DNA of 64,000 nt, from positions 744,001 to 808,000 of the forward strand of contig NZ_OY762268.1 of assembly GCF_963665245.1 (NCBI RefSeq), read 5' to 3'. Source of the DNA: an uncultured Paludibaculum sp. GTDB lineage: Bacteria; Acidobacteriota; Terriglobia; Bryobacterales; Bryobacteraceae. Positions 17,662 to 27,047 of the stretch are shown piece after piece; positions within the stretch are counted from its first letter, which is position 1; each line of letters opens with the position of its first letter. The notes under the pieces are model-generated. The model was not told the DNA's origin. It was given only the letters and a program-made list of their open reading frames with translations, and searched no databases. The translations under genes and the position numbers were made by a program.

Positions 17662-20600
17662 CTAGAACTCCGCTCGGAGACCAAACTGGAAGCGCCGCGG
17701 ATTATTCTTGCCGAAGATCTTGCCGTAGTTCGGACTCACCAGTGACGTGTTCGGCGTATTCCAGTTCTGGATGTTGAACACGCTGTACGACTCGGCCCGG
17801 AAGTCCAGCCGCACCCGCTCCAGGTGGAACGACCGCGCCAGCGACACATCGTACGACTGGGTCGGCGGCGCCGTCAGGACGTTCCGGCCCGCATTGCCGA
17901 ACTGATTCGCCGGAGGAGCCACAAAGCAGTTCGTGTCGAAGTAACGATCCATGGTTCCTCCGCTCAGCCGGCCGTCGCATACGCGATTCGGACGAGCCTT
18001 GGTGAAGGTGGCCGCCACGTTGGGCCACGACGTCGGCATCGACAGCGAGAGCGGCAACCCCGAACGATGCTGGATGATCGTCGACAGCTGCCAGTCACCC
18101 AGGACCGCCGCACCCACTCCGCCCTGGGCGAAGGACTTGCCCTTGCCGAACGGCAGCTCATACACAATACCCGCCGTGAACGCATGGGTCTGATCGTAAT
18201 CGGACCGGCCCCGGTCCAGTTGCGTGTTGCGCGCATCCTGGTTGTCCCAACCGCCGCTGTTCGACGAGAAGAGGTCCAGGCTCTTGCTGTAGGTGTAGCT
18301 CGCCGTCAGGTCCAGGCCCTTCGACATGGTCCGGCGCACGTGCAGGTAAGCTCCGTTATACGAGGAGTTCGCACTATTGCCCTGCAGCAGAATGTCGCTG
18401 AAGAACGGGTAGGGCCGGCGATCCTGCAGCGACTTCGGATTGGCGGGGTCGTAGAGGGCCGCCTGGTTCACATTGTAGGGTGCCATCAGGTGGCGGCCCA
18501 GAAACGCGTTGTAGCCCGCGCTCAACAGCCAGCGCTCACCCAACTGATGTTCGACCGAGAACGTTGCCTGGTGGACGAACGACTGCGGAGCGTAGGAATC
18601 CTGGGTGACAAACAACGTACCCGGAGTGATCTCGCCAATAGGTGGAGCCGGGAAGATCTGCGTGTCCAGACGCGTCGGTGTCAGCAGCGAGGGGTCGTTC
18701 ACCACGTTCGTGTTGTTCGTGAACGGCGGGCCGCCGAAGCCCAGTGAAGAGAACAGCTGGAAGTTCGCCATGCCCTGCGTGTAATAGATGCCGTAGGCGG
18801 CGCGAATCGTCGTTTTCGGAGTCAACAGGTAGGCCAGGCTGACGCGCGGCGAGAAGTTCGTCTTCTTCCAGTTCTTGAAGACGCCGCGGGGCAGGTCGCC
18901 GCTGAGCGTGGTGTAGTCCTGCTGGAAGTTCAGAGGGTTCTTCAGCACGAAGACCAGCTTGCCCTGGTTCTGGTCGAAGGCCACCATGCGGTTGTAGCGC
19001 TCCACCGGCGGCGTCCAGTAATCCCAGCGCAGGCCGAACGTCATCGTCAGGCGGCGCGACATCTTGATCTGGTCCTGAGCGAACCAGCCATAGTAAGTCG
19101 TATTCAGGATTGGCGCAAAGCCGGTCGGATTCCCGGCCGCTGACGCAAAGGCGCCCAGCACGAAGTCGGCAATTCCGGCTCCGCCCGAACCGCCCGGAGC
19201 CTGCCGCGTAAAGCCGCCGTCGTAGCTCAGGCTCCCTCGCGGATAGATGCCGTTGTTCTGTGGATACTGCGAAGGCTGGATGGTGAAGCCGAGATCGATC
19301 GTGTGCCGGCCCGTGAAGAACGAGATGTTCTCATTCACGCCCAGGCGGGTTGTCGCGCGGTTGAGGTTGAAGATCGCCGTGCCCGGCACGCTCACGCCCG
19401 TCACACCCACGTTCGGCAATCCGAAGAAGGCCGAGTTCCTGCTGATATTCTGCAGACCCAACTCGCTGCCCGCGATGTCCTGCGTCGTCGGTACCGCGCC
19501 ATAGTTTGTCTCGGAGCGGAAGAACCCGACACGCAACTGGTTCACGATCCGTCCGCCGAAAGGCTGCGTATATTCCACCGATGCGGTCTGCCCCTTCAAA
19601 GGCTGAGCGAAGCCCGCGAACGTCGAAAGCCCATAGGAGTAGGCGCCCACGTTGTCCCAGAAGTACTTGAAGAACAACCGGCCGCTGGTGCCCAGCGACT
19701 GGTCGACGCGCGTCAGGTACTGCGTATCGTCATTGCGCTGCGATCCGAACACCGACAGGTTCGGCTGCCCGAACGCCACCGCGCCCAGATTCGGCAGCGG
19801 AACGTACTTCTTGTAACCCTGCGCGAAGGGGCTCAGCAGATTGGCCGGAATACGATTCCCGGCAAACGGCCTGCGGGTGTTGTTGGTGGTGTCCACGTCG
19901 AATGGATTGTAGATGATTTGCGGGTACTGCGAGAAGTCGCCCGCCCACTGAGCTTCCGTGGGCACGATCGCCTGCTGATTGCTGCCCGAGCGCTGGCGCG
20001 TCACCTGAGCGGAGAAGAAGAAGAAGGTCCGGTTCTTGCCGCTATAGAGACCCGGGATCATCACCGGGCCACCCAGCGTCGCACCCGCCTGGTTGTACAC
20101 CAGCGGCGGAACCGCCAGCGCGCCGTTCGTCCGGGCATTCGTCACCTTGTTCTGCAGGAACCAGAACAGCGAACCGTGCAGGTCGTTTGTCCCTGCCTTG
20201 GAACTCGTATACACCACCGAAGGGGAACCGCCGAACTGCGCGGAGTCGTAGCCGCGCACAATGCGGTAGCTCTGCAGTGCTTCGACAGAAGGCTGATACA
20301 GCGCGCCTCCATAGATCGGATCCCGCACGTCGAAGCCGTCTTCCACGAAGCCCGTGAACTCGGGCGGACCGCCGGAGATGTTTGCGCTGATCGGCTTGAA
20401 TACGGCACCGCCGGTCTGCGACTGGCCAAAGACCACGCTGCCGATGTTGCCACCCAGGATGGGCGACACGCCCGGCGACAGGATCAGCGTCGAGATGTAG
20501 CTGCGGCCCAGCGCCGGCAGCTCCACTAGTTGCTTCGAAGCCACGGTCACCGCCAGCGACGCATTTTCCGTCTGCAACAGCGGCGTAGTGGCGGCCACGG

Positions 20601-20967
20601 CAATGCTCTGCTGCGAATTGCCGATCTGGAGTTGGAAGTCGGCGCGCAGGTCCAACTGCTGCGTCAACTGCTGCGCGGAGCGTGTGGAGACCTGAAAGCC
20701 GGAGTGCTCCACGGAGATGTCATAGATACCGGCGGGGATTCCGGTGAAGGTGTATTGCCCCTGGGTGTTCGTCTCTTGAGAGCGGGTGAAGCCCGTCTGC
20801 GTTTCCCTGATCGTGACCTGTGCTCCAGGCACTGCCGCGCCGGAGGCATCGGTGACGAAACCATTCAGCGAACTGGTGATGACCTGCGCGGTGACCAGGA
20901 CTGTGAGGAAGGCGACCAGCAGACAGAGCTGGGTTCGTTTGAGGAGAAGCGTTGGAAGGTGTTGCAC
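17662..20967 (-). CDS. TonB-type outer-membrane receptor with carboxypeptidase-regulatory N-terminus
   Basis: A 1101-residue outer-membrane protein of the large acidobacterial Oar/SusC-like type. After a signal peptide (LLVAFLTVLVTAQ), residues about 32-120 form a carboxypeptidase-regulatory-like domain (GFVTDASGAAVPGAQVTI). A plug-like region follows (LPALGRSYISTLILSPGV), then a long beta-barrel ending in GLRAEF with the terminal phenylalanine typical of outer-membrane barrels. Such receptors take up oligosaccharides or other large ligands with TonB energy. It is the first gene of a seven-gene operon reaching to 8689. Its start is 120 bp from the divergent LysR gene, and a 7-bp perfect inverted repeat lies between them, pointing to LysR control. 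Confidence 0.88.
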   Translation of the reverse strand: MQHLPTLLLKRTQLCLLVAFLTVLVTAQVITSSLNGFVTDASGAAVPGAQVTIRETQTGFTRSQETNTQGQYTFTGIPAGIYDISVEHSGFQVSTRSAQQLTQQLDLRADFQLQIGNSQQSIAVAATTPLLQTENASLAVTVASKQLVELPALGRSYISTLILSPGVSPILGGNIGSVVFGQSQTGGAVFKPISANISGGPPEFTGFVEDGFDVRDPIYGGALYQPSVEALQSYRIVRGYDSAQFGGSPSVVYTSSKAGTNDLHGSLFWFLQNKVTNARTNGALAVPPLVYNQAGATLGGPVMIPGLYSGKNRTFFFFSAQVTRQRSGSNQQAIVPTEAQWAGDFSQYPQIIYNPFDVDTTNNTRRPFAGNRIPANLLSPFAQGYKKYVPLPNLGAVAFGQPNLSVFGSQRNDDTQYLTRVDQSLGTSGRLFFKYFWDNVGAYSYGLSTFAGFAQPLKGQTASVEYTQPFGGRIVNQLRVGFFRSETNYGAVPTTQDIAGSELGLQNISRNSAFFGLPNVGVTGVSVPGTAIFNLNRATTRLGVNENISFFTGRHTIDLGFTIQPSQYPQNNGIYPRGSLSYDGGFTRQAPGGSGGAGIADFVLGAFASAAGNPTGFAPILNTTYYGWFAQDQIKMSRRLTMTFGLRWDYWTPPVERYNRMVAFDQNQGKLVFVLKNPLNFQQDYTTLSGDLPRGVFKNWKKTNFSPRVSLAYLLTPKTTIRAAYGIYYTQGMANFQLFSSLGFGGPPFTNNTNVVNDPSLLTPTRLDTQIFPAPPIGEITPGTLFVTQDSYAPQSFVHQATFSVEHQLGERWLLSAGYNAFLGRHLMAPYNVNQAALYDPANPKSLQDRRPYPFFSDILLQGNSANSSYNGAYLHVRRTMSKGLDLTASYTYSKSLDLFSSNSGGWDNQDARNTQLDRGRSDYDQTHAFTAGIVYELPFGKGKSFAQGGVGAAVLGDWQLSTIIQHRSGLPLSLSMPTSWPNVAATFTKARPNRVCDGRLSGGTMDRYFDTNCFVAPPANQFGNAGRNVLTAPPTQSYDVSLARSFHLERVRLDFRAESYSVFNIQNWNTPNTSLVSPNYGKIFGKNNPRRFQFGLRAEF

Positions 20968-21041
20968 GATGAGACTCCTGAATCCACGTGCCGGAAGGCC
21001 GACATCTCAGTCGAGTATGGGTTCAACCCGTCTGTCAGTCC

Positions 21042-21070
21042 ATTAGAATATTCCGACAGCTCGTTCTAAT
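21042..21070. promoter_or_regulatory. Probable LysR operator between receptor operon and LysR gene
   Basis: ATTAGAA (21042-21048) and TTCTAAT (21064-21070) form a perfect inverted repeat with a 15-nt spacer, in the 120-bp gap between the divergent receptor gene (start 20967) and LysR gene (start 21088). It ends 17 bp before the LysR start codon, so binding there could also control the regulator itself. Confidence 0.6.
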
Positions 21071-21087
21071 TGTGATACAGATATTCC

Positions 21088-22050
21088 ATGGATCTGCGCC
21101 AGATGGAGATGCTCGTACACCTGCTGGAGGCGGGCAGTTACGTGGCCGCGGGGGAGCGCCTGCATGTGGCCCATTCAGCCGTTCATCGCCAGATCCGCCT
21201 ACTGGAAGAGGAACTGGGCCAGCGCCTCGTCTACCGTGATGGCGGTGCCGTTCATCCTACGACGGCAGGGAAGGATGTCGTCGAGGTCGCGCGCCGAGTG
21301 CTAAAGGACATCAGCAATCTCTCGCACCGGCTTGCGGATGAGAAGGAACTCCGTACCGGGCACATCCTGTTGGGCACCGGGACGACCATGTTTCTGTACT
21401 TCCTGCCCAAGGTGCTTTCGATCTTCCGTGAGCAGTTTCCGCTGGTCAACGTGCAGATCCTGACTGGCTCAGCGACGGACGTGCTGACAGGTATCCGCGA
21501 GTCCACCATCGACCTTGGCATCGTCTTCTCCGACGTCCCGGACGAACCCGCCAACGGCGGCGTCCAGTTTGAACCCCTCTACACAGAGGAGTTCGTCCTC
21601 ATCGTCCCGCCGGGACACCCTCTGGAGTCAGTCGGCTCGCCCGGAGCAGCCCAACTGAATGGAATCCCGCTCATCTCACTCTCCCGCACCAGCCGAATTC
21701 GCCACATGATCGAGACCCGCCTGGAAGCCGCCCGGATCACGATGCGGGTGGTGATGGAACTGGAAAACGAAGAGGCCATCGAGAAAATGGTGGGCATCGG
21801 AGTCGGCGCAGGCTTCATCAGCCGCCGGCGCGCCGAGGTCGGCGGGCTGCGCTATCTCCGCTTGAAGGATCTGAAGTTACTCGCTTACACCTGCGCCGCG
21901 TACTCCACCCGCATCCCCATCGGTCCGGCGGCCCAGGCCTTCCTCGCCATGTGCCTGGAACAGGCCCGCCTGCACATGCCACCGCCGGCCTCACCAATCA
22001 ACACGCGAACAGTGTCCCGAGCCAGGCGTCAACGTGTCCGGCCAGCGTGA
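21088..22050 (+). CDS. LysR-family transcriptional regulator
   Basis: A 320-residue regulator. The first 60 residues form a winged helix-turn-helix (LRQMEMLVHLLEAGSYVAAGERLHVAHSAVHRQI, split here only for description), and from about residue 90 a type 2 periplasmic-binding fold begins at GHILLGTGTTM. LysR proteins usually bind a small molecule and activate a divergent operon. The gene is divergent from the receptor operon ending at 8689 and separated from it by an inverted repeat, so it is the likely switch of that operon. The inducer is unknown but should be a product of the imported glycan. The C-terminus is extended by a basic stretch (RARRQRVRPA) that is unusual for the family. Confidence 0.92.
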   Translation: MDLRQMEMLVHLLEAGSYVAAGERLHVAHSAVHRQIRLLEEELGQRLVYRDGGAVHPTTAGKDVVEVARRVLKDISNLSHRLADEKELRTGHILLGTGTTMFLYFLPKVLSIFREQFPLVNVQILTGSATDVLTGIRESTIDLGIVFSDVPDEPANGGVQFEPLYTEEFVLIVPPGHPLESVGSPGAAQLNGIPLISLSRTSRIRHMIETRLEAARITMRVVMELENEEAIEKMVGIGVGAGFISRRRAEVGGLRYLRLKDLKLLAYTCAAYSTRIPIGPAAQAFLAMCLEQARLHMPPPASPINTRTVSRARRQRVRPA

Positions 22051-22133
22051 CCGCGAGGGTCGACTCGTCGCCACCCTCTGTGACCTCGCCCATCCCGCAA
22101 GTCCAGTCCGGGTACTCCAGGAGGGGATCGGAC

Positions 22134-24920
22134 TCAAGGCAGCGATACAGTGACAGCCTCGGCATTCCACGAGGAGGCGACCACGGACCGGGGCCCTGTG
22201 GCCGATTCGCGCCAATGGAGTTGCAGCGGAATGACTCGCGATTCTCCTGGCTTCAGCCAGAAGAAGTTGTCGCCCGCAAAGAAGGCACGCCGTGCGCCTT
22301 TCACGTCGATGGAGGTGAGAAACGACGGGCTCTTGCCTGTGTTCCTGATCTGAATCTCAACGCGTGTATCTCCATCGGCTGACAGCTTCGCGGAGAGGAC
22401 CTGCAGTTGGAGCGCTGTCCGCGTCCTGGCGACTGACGGCTTGAGCCACGGCCCCTTGGCCAGGGTCGGCCATTCCGTCGGTTTGGCTCGGAACTCCGCT
22501 CGGGCCTGATCGTTCGCGAGCATCGAGAGAGTCCGCGGCCAATAGACTGAGCGCGAGACCAGCTTGCCGGCCGAATTGTGCAACTCGGAGACCACGAACA
22601 GAAACCGGTCCTGGTAGTCCTTGGGCACTTCGAACTGGCCGAGGTCCACATCGCCGACGGAAGGTCCGGCTTTCAGCGAGAGCGGAGCCTGCTTGCGCCA
22701 CAGCGAGCGGAAGGAATCATCCTGCACTTCCACCATGAGCGTCATGCCGGGGGTTGGTACAGGGTTCGCATGAACGGCGCTGGCTTTGATGGCGATGGAC
22801 TCTCCGGCGGTCCACAACAGATGGGGCAGGCGGACGAGAACATGCGTTTCCTCATAGGTGCGCTTAAGGAAGTAGTACGGTGCCGTGGGGTGGCCAAAGC
22901 CGTCCATCAATTGAATGGCGACGACGGGCCAAGGGCGCTTGAAGACCCACGGCATCAGGCCCGCGGTGACGGGATAGTTCGCCTGGAGCGCGTCGGAGAA
23001 GACCTGATAGAACTCGCCCGCCCCGATCTGCGTGCCTTCGGCGAGCGTATCGATGCTCGGCGCCGTGATGTCATCGATGTGCGACGCCCGGCTGAGCATG
23101 CGCGGCACGCGCTTGGGGTTGAACTCGACGAAGTGATGGCGGAAGTCGGGGAAGTTGTCCTCGAACTCCTTGCTGAACATATTGCTCAGGGGCCGCTTCA
23201 ACTCTTCCGCTGACACCACCTCGCGGAGCGTGTCCGCGTTGGGAATGTTGTGCATGCCGGTCTCGCTGATGAAAGGAACGAGCGGATACTGGCGCGCGTA
23301 CCAGGTGGGATCCATGTCCGGGTAGGTATGAATGCTGCCGGCGTCCGGCGACGTGCGGCGGAAGGGGCGGCTCGGATCGAAATCGCGGACAGAGCGCTCG
23401 AAAATGCCGATGGCGGCCGCATTGCCCTCGCCATAAGGATTGAACTCATTGCCGCCGCAATAGACCGCGAGGGAAGGGTGATTGCGGATGCGGAAGATGG
23501 TCTGCATGACCTGTTCCTCCCAGACAGGCTGCGGGAAGTCCGGGACGAACGTGTTCCCAATCGGAAAGTCCTGCCAGACCAGGATACCCAGCTCGTTGGC
23601 CACCGAATAGAAGGCCTCGGGCTCGATGAGGCCGCCGCCCCAGATACGGACAAACTGAATTCCGGCATTCTTGGCGGCACTGAGCAGCCAATGATACTGC
23701 TCACGCGGTAGATCCAGTAGAAGGTCGGCAGGCATCCAGTTCATGCCCTTCACAAAGAACTTTCGCCCATTGACGGCAAACTGCCAGTTCTCCCAACGGT
23801 CGACGGTTTGGGGCCCTAGTGTCTTCAGGGTCTCCAGAGTGCGAACACCGTAGTCGAATCGGATGGTGTCGACGGCGGCTTTGCCTTCGACCAGTCGAAG
23901 CTCCACCGTATAGAGATTTGGCTCCCCCATTCCAACCGGCCACCAGAGCTTTGCCGTGGGTAGCGTGAGGTCCTGCTCGATCCAGTTCCTGCCCTCCCAT
24001 ACCTTGGTTTCGAATCTACGAGTGAGCGCGACACGGCCGCTCCGCTTGTCCGTCAGCGACACTTCCAGCATTAGGGACCGCGGCAACGGTTTGGAGGTGG
24101 ATTGGTCGCGATAGAGACTGAGGATCGTGTTTTTCCAAGTGTGGAACTCCTGATCCAGCGATTGAACGTCGGCGAGAACCTCCAGCTTGAGTCGCAGATT
24201 CGCGCACTGGCCGCTGACCGATTTCGTCACCAGGAACGGCCGCTCCATGTGGACCTTGGGTACGATCTCCACGCGAGCCCCCTGCCACATCCCCAAGGGG
24301 AAGAACATCTCCGCGCCCAGGCCGCCTGTCAGAACCCAGGGCTTGACGATGCGCCCGGGCTTACGGGAGTCAAATCCGCGTTTGTTCCCCCAATTTCCGG
24401 CTCGAACTTCGACCACTATGTCATTGGGCGCCCCGAAGCGCGCGTATTTGGCTGTTTCGATGACGGGTCCGCCGAACATTCCTTCGTGCTCGCCTAGCAA
24501 CTGACCGTTGAGCCAGACGCGGCTGAAGTAGTCGATCCCGTCGAACGCAAGGAAGACGTACTGGCCCTGGGCAGACTCCGGCAGAGCGAAGCTCTTGCGG
24601 TAGTACCAGACCTTCTCGTCGACCCACTCATACTTCCTGGAGTTCAGGTTGTAGTAGGGATGCGGCAACTCGCCTGCGTGGTAGAGCGCCATCTGCACGC
24701 TCTGCGGATGACCCACTTTCCACCATTTGGGTTGAGAGGACAGCTCCGAGATGCTCGCCACCTGCCCGTCGCGCCAGGACAGTTCCCAATCCGCACTGAG
24801 GTCGATGTGCTGTCCGCCAGCACGGGGCTGGACGTAGTAGGGGTTTGTCAGGGAGCCTGCGGCCGTCGCCGCGGAAAGCGTCAGGAAATACAGAATACCG
24901 GAAAGAATGCGCTTGTTCAT
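22134..24920 (-). CDS. Secreted GH2-family glycoside hydrolase (beta-mannosidase-like)
   Basis: A 928-residue secreted protein with a signal peptide (ILSGILYFLTLSAATAAGS). It has the GH2 order: sugar-binding jelly-roll (WYYRKSFALPESAQG), immunoglobulin-like domains, then the barrel from about residue 400. The acid/base glutamate is in YCGGNEFNPYG (E492) and the nucleophile in FISETGMHN (E553), which is the spacing usual for GH2 beta-mannosidases and exo-glucosaminidases. Beta-strand domains follow to the C-terminus. It probably removes terminal mannose, glucosamine or glucuronic acid residues outside the cytoplasm. It is the last gene of the second carbohydrate operon, 40 bp after the GH5-like gene, and converges on the first LysR gene. 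Confidence 0.88.
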   Translation of the reverse strand: MNKRILSGILYFLTLSAATAAGSLTNPYYVQPRAGGQHIDLSADWELSWRDGQVASISELSSQPKWWKVGHPQSVQMALYHAGELPHPYYNLNSRKYEWVDEKVWYYRKSFALPESAQGQYVFLAFDGIDYFSRVWLNGQLLGEHEGMFGGPVIETAKYARFGAPNDIVVEVRAGNWGNKRGFDSRKPGRIVKPWVLTGGLGAEMFFPLGMWQGARVEIVPKVHMERPFLVTKSVSGQCANLRLKLEVLADVQSLDQEFHTWKNTILSLYRDQSTSKPLPRSLMLEVSLTDKRSGRVALTRRFETKVWEGRNWIEQDLTLPTAKLWWPVGMGEPNLYTVELRLVEGKAAVDTIRFDYGVRTLETLKTLGPQTVDRWENWQFAVNGRKFFVKGMNWMPADLLLDLPREQYHWLLSAAKNAGIQFVRIWGGGLIEPEAFYSVANELGILVWQDFPIGNTFVPDFPQPVWEEQVMQTIFRIRNHPSLAVYCGGNEFNPYGEGNAAAIGIFERSVRDFDPSRPFRRTSPDAGSIHTYPDMDPTWYARQYPLVPFISETGMHNIPNADTLREVVSAEELKRPLSNMFSKEFEDNFPDFRHHFVEFNPKRVPRMLSRASHIDDITAPSIDTLAEGTQIGAGEFYQVFSDALQANYPVTAGLMPWVFKRPWPVVAIQLMDGFGHPTAPYYFLKRTYEETHVLVRLPHLLWTAGESIAIKASAVHANPVPTPGMTLMVEVQDDSFRSLWRKQAPLSLKAGPSVGDVDLGQFEVPKDYQDRFLFVVSELHNSAGKLVSRSVYWPRTLSMLANDQARAEFRAKPTEWPTLAKGPWLKPSVARTRTALQLQVLSAKLSADGDTRVEIQIRNTGKSPSFLTSIDVKGARRAFFAGDNFFWLKPGESRVIPLQLHWRESATGPRSVVASSWNAEAVTVSLP

Positions 24921-24960
24921 GATAGAGACTCCAATGGCGTGAGGCCCACCTGGCCGGGCA

Positions 24961-26343
24961 TCAAGGCTGCGCCTCGACCCGAATCACGAGGGAACGCCGA
25001 AACGGCGGCAGGGTAACTCGTCCATCGCGCACGCGTGCGGTGGAATGGCGATTGGTCCAGGGGTCGTAGATCGCCGCCTTCCTGCCGGAGACCTGCAACG
25101 TAAGGCCCTTGAGGATGGGGGCGGGCCTGCCTTCGACAAGTTCAGACTTCCAGTCCGAACCGCGGTCACGGACCCAGATCAGCGAGTGGCGTTGGCCGCG
25201 TAACGTGTAAACGCGCAGCCTCTCGTGCACCACGGTGATCGGCTCAAAACGCTCGACGCGCGGATCGAGCCCGCGCACCGCTTCGGCGAAACGGGCAAAG
25301 TGGCTCCATAGGTTCTGCCTCTCGATGTAGTCCTGCCAGTGCCAGAAGTGGCCAGACCCCGCCGACCCCGCGAAGAACGGAGCGAAGAGTCCGTCATGAA
25401 GAAGAATCCCTTCGCGATCCGTCTCGTAGAGCTTACTGGGTCCGGAGTGATTAGCCTCGACGGCACCCACTTCCGAGAGGAACACGGGGCGATCGTTTGC
25501 GAACGCCCGCAACGAGGCCACGGCGCTGGCGGCCACGACATCGAAGGGACCTCGGCACGCTTCGAGCCTGGCCCCGGGATCGAGATATCGATGCACCTGT
25601 GCCAACTCGTTGCCGGGCATTGTGCTAAATCTGCGGTAGAGTTCCGCGGACGATTCCCTATCGAAGCTGCCGAGCGTCTGCATAACCAGCTGGCGAGGAA
25701 AGCGTTTCTTGGTCTCCAGAAGCATCACCCGAGTCCACTCTTCCCAGCCGGTCCCCTGCGAGGCGTTGATCTCGTTCCACAGCTCCCATCCCAGAATGGT
25801 GGGCTCGTCGGCGAAACTCCTGGCCAGGATGTTGAGCTTCCGCAGGTACCATTGCCGCCCGGGTTCGTTCGTGTAGAACGAAGTGATGTCGCCGAAGAGG
25901 GGCGCCAGCTCCGGTTTGCCGAACGAGACCGATCCGGGAAAGACGACAGGCAGTGCCTTGAGGGTCCGGAAGTGCTCGATACAGAGCTTCAGACGCAGTC
26001 CGTGTTGGCGCGCTAGCGAAACAAGACGGGCAATCCGGTTCAACTTAAGCTGGATTTCAGCGGCGTCCGCACCGGGGTCGAAGTCGTAGAACGGATGACT
26101 CAACCAGACACGCGCGAGGTTGCCGCCATTCCTGGAGAGGTTCCGGAAACGCGTCCCGGTGCGAGCGAAGACCTCGTTCTCGTCCGTGGCGAAGCGCTCC
26201 CAACCGATGTTTTGGCCGATCGGAAGGAAAGCGTCGCCCGAGCTCAACTCAAGGTAGTGCGGATCTGACTTCGAGACCTGGACGAACGCCTGGCCCCAGA
26301 CCAACTGGCTAAGGACCGCGAACCACAGCAGTCGCATGTTCAC
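24961..26343 (-). CDS. Secreted GH5-like (clan GH-A) glycoside hydrolase
   Basis: A 460-residue secreted protein, signal peptide MRLLWFAVLSQLVWGQ, with a (beta/alpha)8 barrel of clan GH-A type. The acid/base glutamate is in GWELWNEINAS (E191) and the nucleophile in VFLSEVGAVE (E291), placed after strands 4 and 7 as in cellulases and beta-mannanases. A C-terminal beta domain follows from about residue 375. It most likely cleaves beta-linked glycans such as mannan, with GH2 finishing the job. The GTG at 26341-26343 overlaps the RraA stop codon (GTGA); an ATG two codons later (26335-26337) is an alternative. The exact GH family was not established. Confidence 0.8.
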   Translation of the reverse strand: MNMRLLWFAVLSQLVWGQAFVQVSKSDPHYLELSSGDAFLPIGQNIGWERFATDENEVFARTGTRFRNLSRNGGNLARVWLSHPFYDFDPGADAAEIQLKLNRIARLVSLARQHGLRLKLCIEHFRTLKALPVVFPGSVSFGKPELAPLFGDITSFYTNEPGRQWYLRKLNILARSFADEPTILGWELWNEINASQGTGWEEWTRVMLLETKKRFPRQLVMQTLGSFDRESSAELYRRFSTMPGNELAQVHRYLDPGARLEACRGPFDVVAASAVASLRAFANDRPVFLSEVGAVEANHSGPSKLYETDREGILLHDGLFAPFFAGSAGSGHFWHWQDYIERQNLWSHFARFAEAVRGLDPRVERFEPITVVHERLRVYTLRGQRHSLIWVRDRGSDWKSELVEGRPAPILKGLTLQVSGRKAAIYDPWTNRHSTARVRDGRVTLPPFRRSLVIRVEAQP

Positions 26344-27044
26344 AACCTCTTGTGACGTTCGAATACCGCTACGGGATCGTCACCGCGGGCGAACTCCACA
26401 CGGGCTACATCTTCGATACCCATCACGCGTTCACATTCTTCCAGTACCGGCAGTGTCAGATCCTTAGGGACGACCATGACGCCATCGAGATCACCGAAGA
26501 TGAAGTCGCCGGGATCGACACGGACGGTTTCGGTCAACTCACCATGGACCAGCACCGGCACCTGATAGTCGAGCATCATCCAGCGGCCAAACGCCTCAAC
26601 CGGATTGCGGTAACGGGCGAAGACCGGAAAATCCATCTTGATCAGATGAGAGCTGTCGCGGATGCCGCCATCGACCAATGCGCCCACTGCGCCGTGTGCT
26701 TTCGCCGTGGTTGCGCTGAGCTCCCCGTAGAGGGCCACGTGGAACGGCGTGCCTGCGTCGCGAACCTCGATGCATGGATGCGTCATCTGCTTAATCATGG
26801 CGAGCCGTTTGTAACGCTTCGACTCGTCCTTCTCGCACGTCGTCGTCCCTTTCACCGTGAAGGCCGGGCCGGCGATCTTCATGCCTTGTGCCAGCGGGAC
26901 GAGCTCGTGTGAGACGGCCTGGTAAGAATGACCCATATGCTCCAGGACGTCGAAGATCAGTGCGGCGTAAAGACGTTTGTACCGCTCACAGATCTGCTCC
27001 ATGTTCTGGTTACCTTGAACGATTGAATTTGTCACCGTGTCCAT
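26340..27044 (-). CDS. RraA-family protein (HMG/CHA-aldolase-like)
   Basis: A 234-residue protein of the RraA/4-hydroxy-4-methyl-2-oxoglutarate aldolase family. Characteristic segments are GAVGALVDGGIRDS, holding the arginine and aspartate of the metal and pyruvate site, and VDPGDFIFGDLDGVMVVP near residue 185. Members with these residues cleave pyruvate from 2-keto acids or decarboxylate oxaloacetate. In this operon, with a mannonate dehydratase that would make a 2-keto-3-deoxy sugar acid, an aldolase or oxaloacetate decarboxylase function is plausible. It starts 3 bp after the UxuA stop; a second ATG at 27000-27002 with AAGG upstream is also possible. Confidence 0.82.
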   Translation of the reverse strand: MDTVTNSIVQGNQNMEQICERYKRLYAALIFDVLEHMGHSYQAVSHELVPLAQGMKIAGPAFTVKGTTTCEKDESKRYKRLAMIKQMTHPCIEVRDAGTPFHVALYGELSATTAKAHGAVGALVDGGIRDSSHLIKMDFPVFARYRNPVEAFGRWMMLDYQVPVLVHGELTETVRVDPGDFIFGDLDGVMVVPKDLTLPVLEECERVMGIEDVARVEFARGDDPVAVFERHKRL

Positions 27045-27047
27045 CCC

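Noticed and set aside
19303..20529. 408-codon plus-strand open frame
   Set aside because: Antisense shadow in the receptor gene; Arg/His-rich with no domain.
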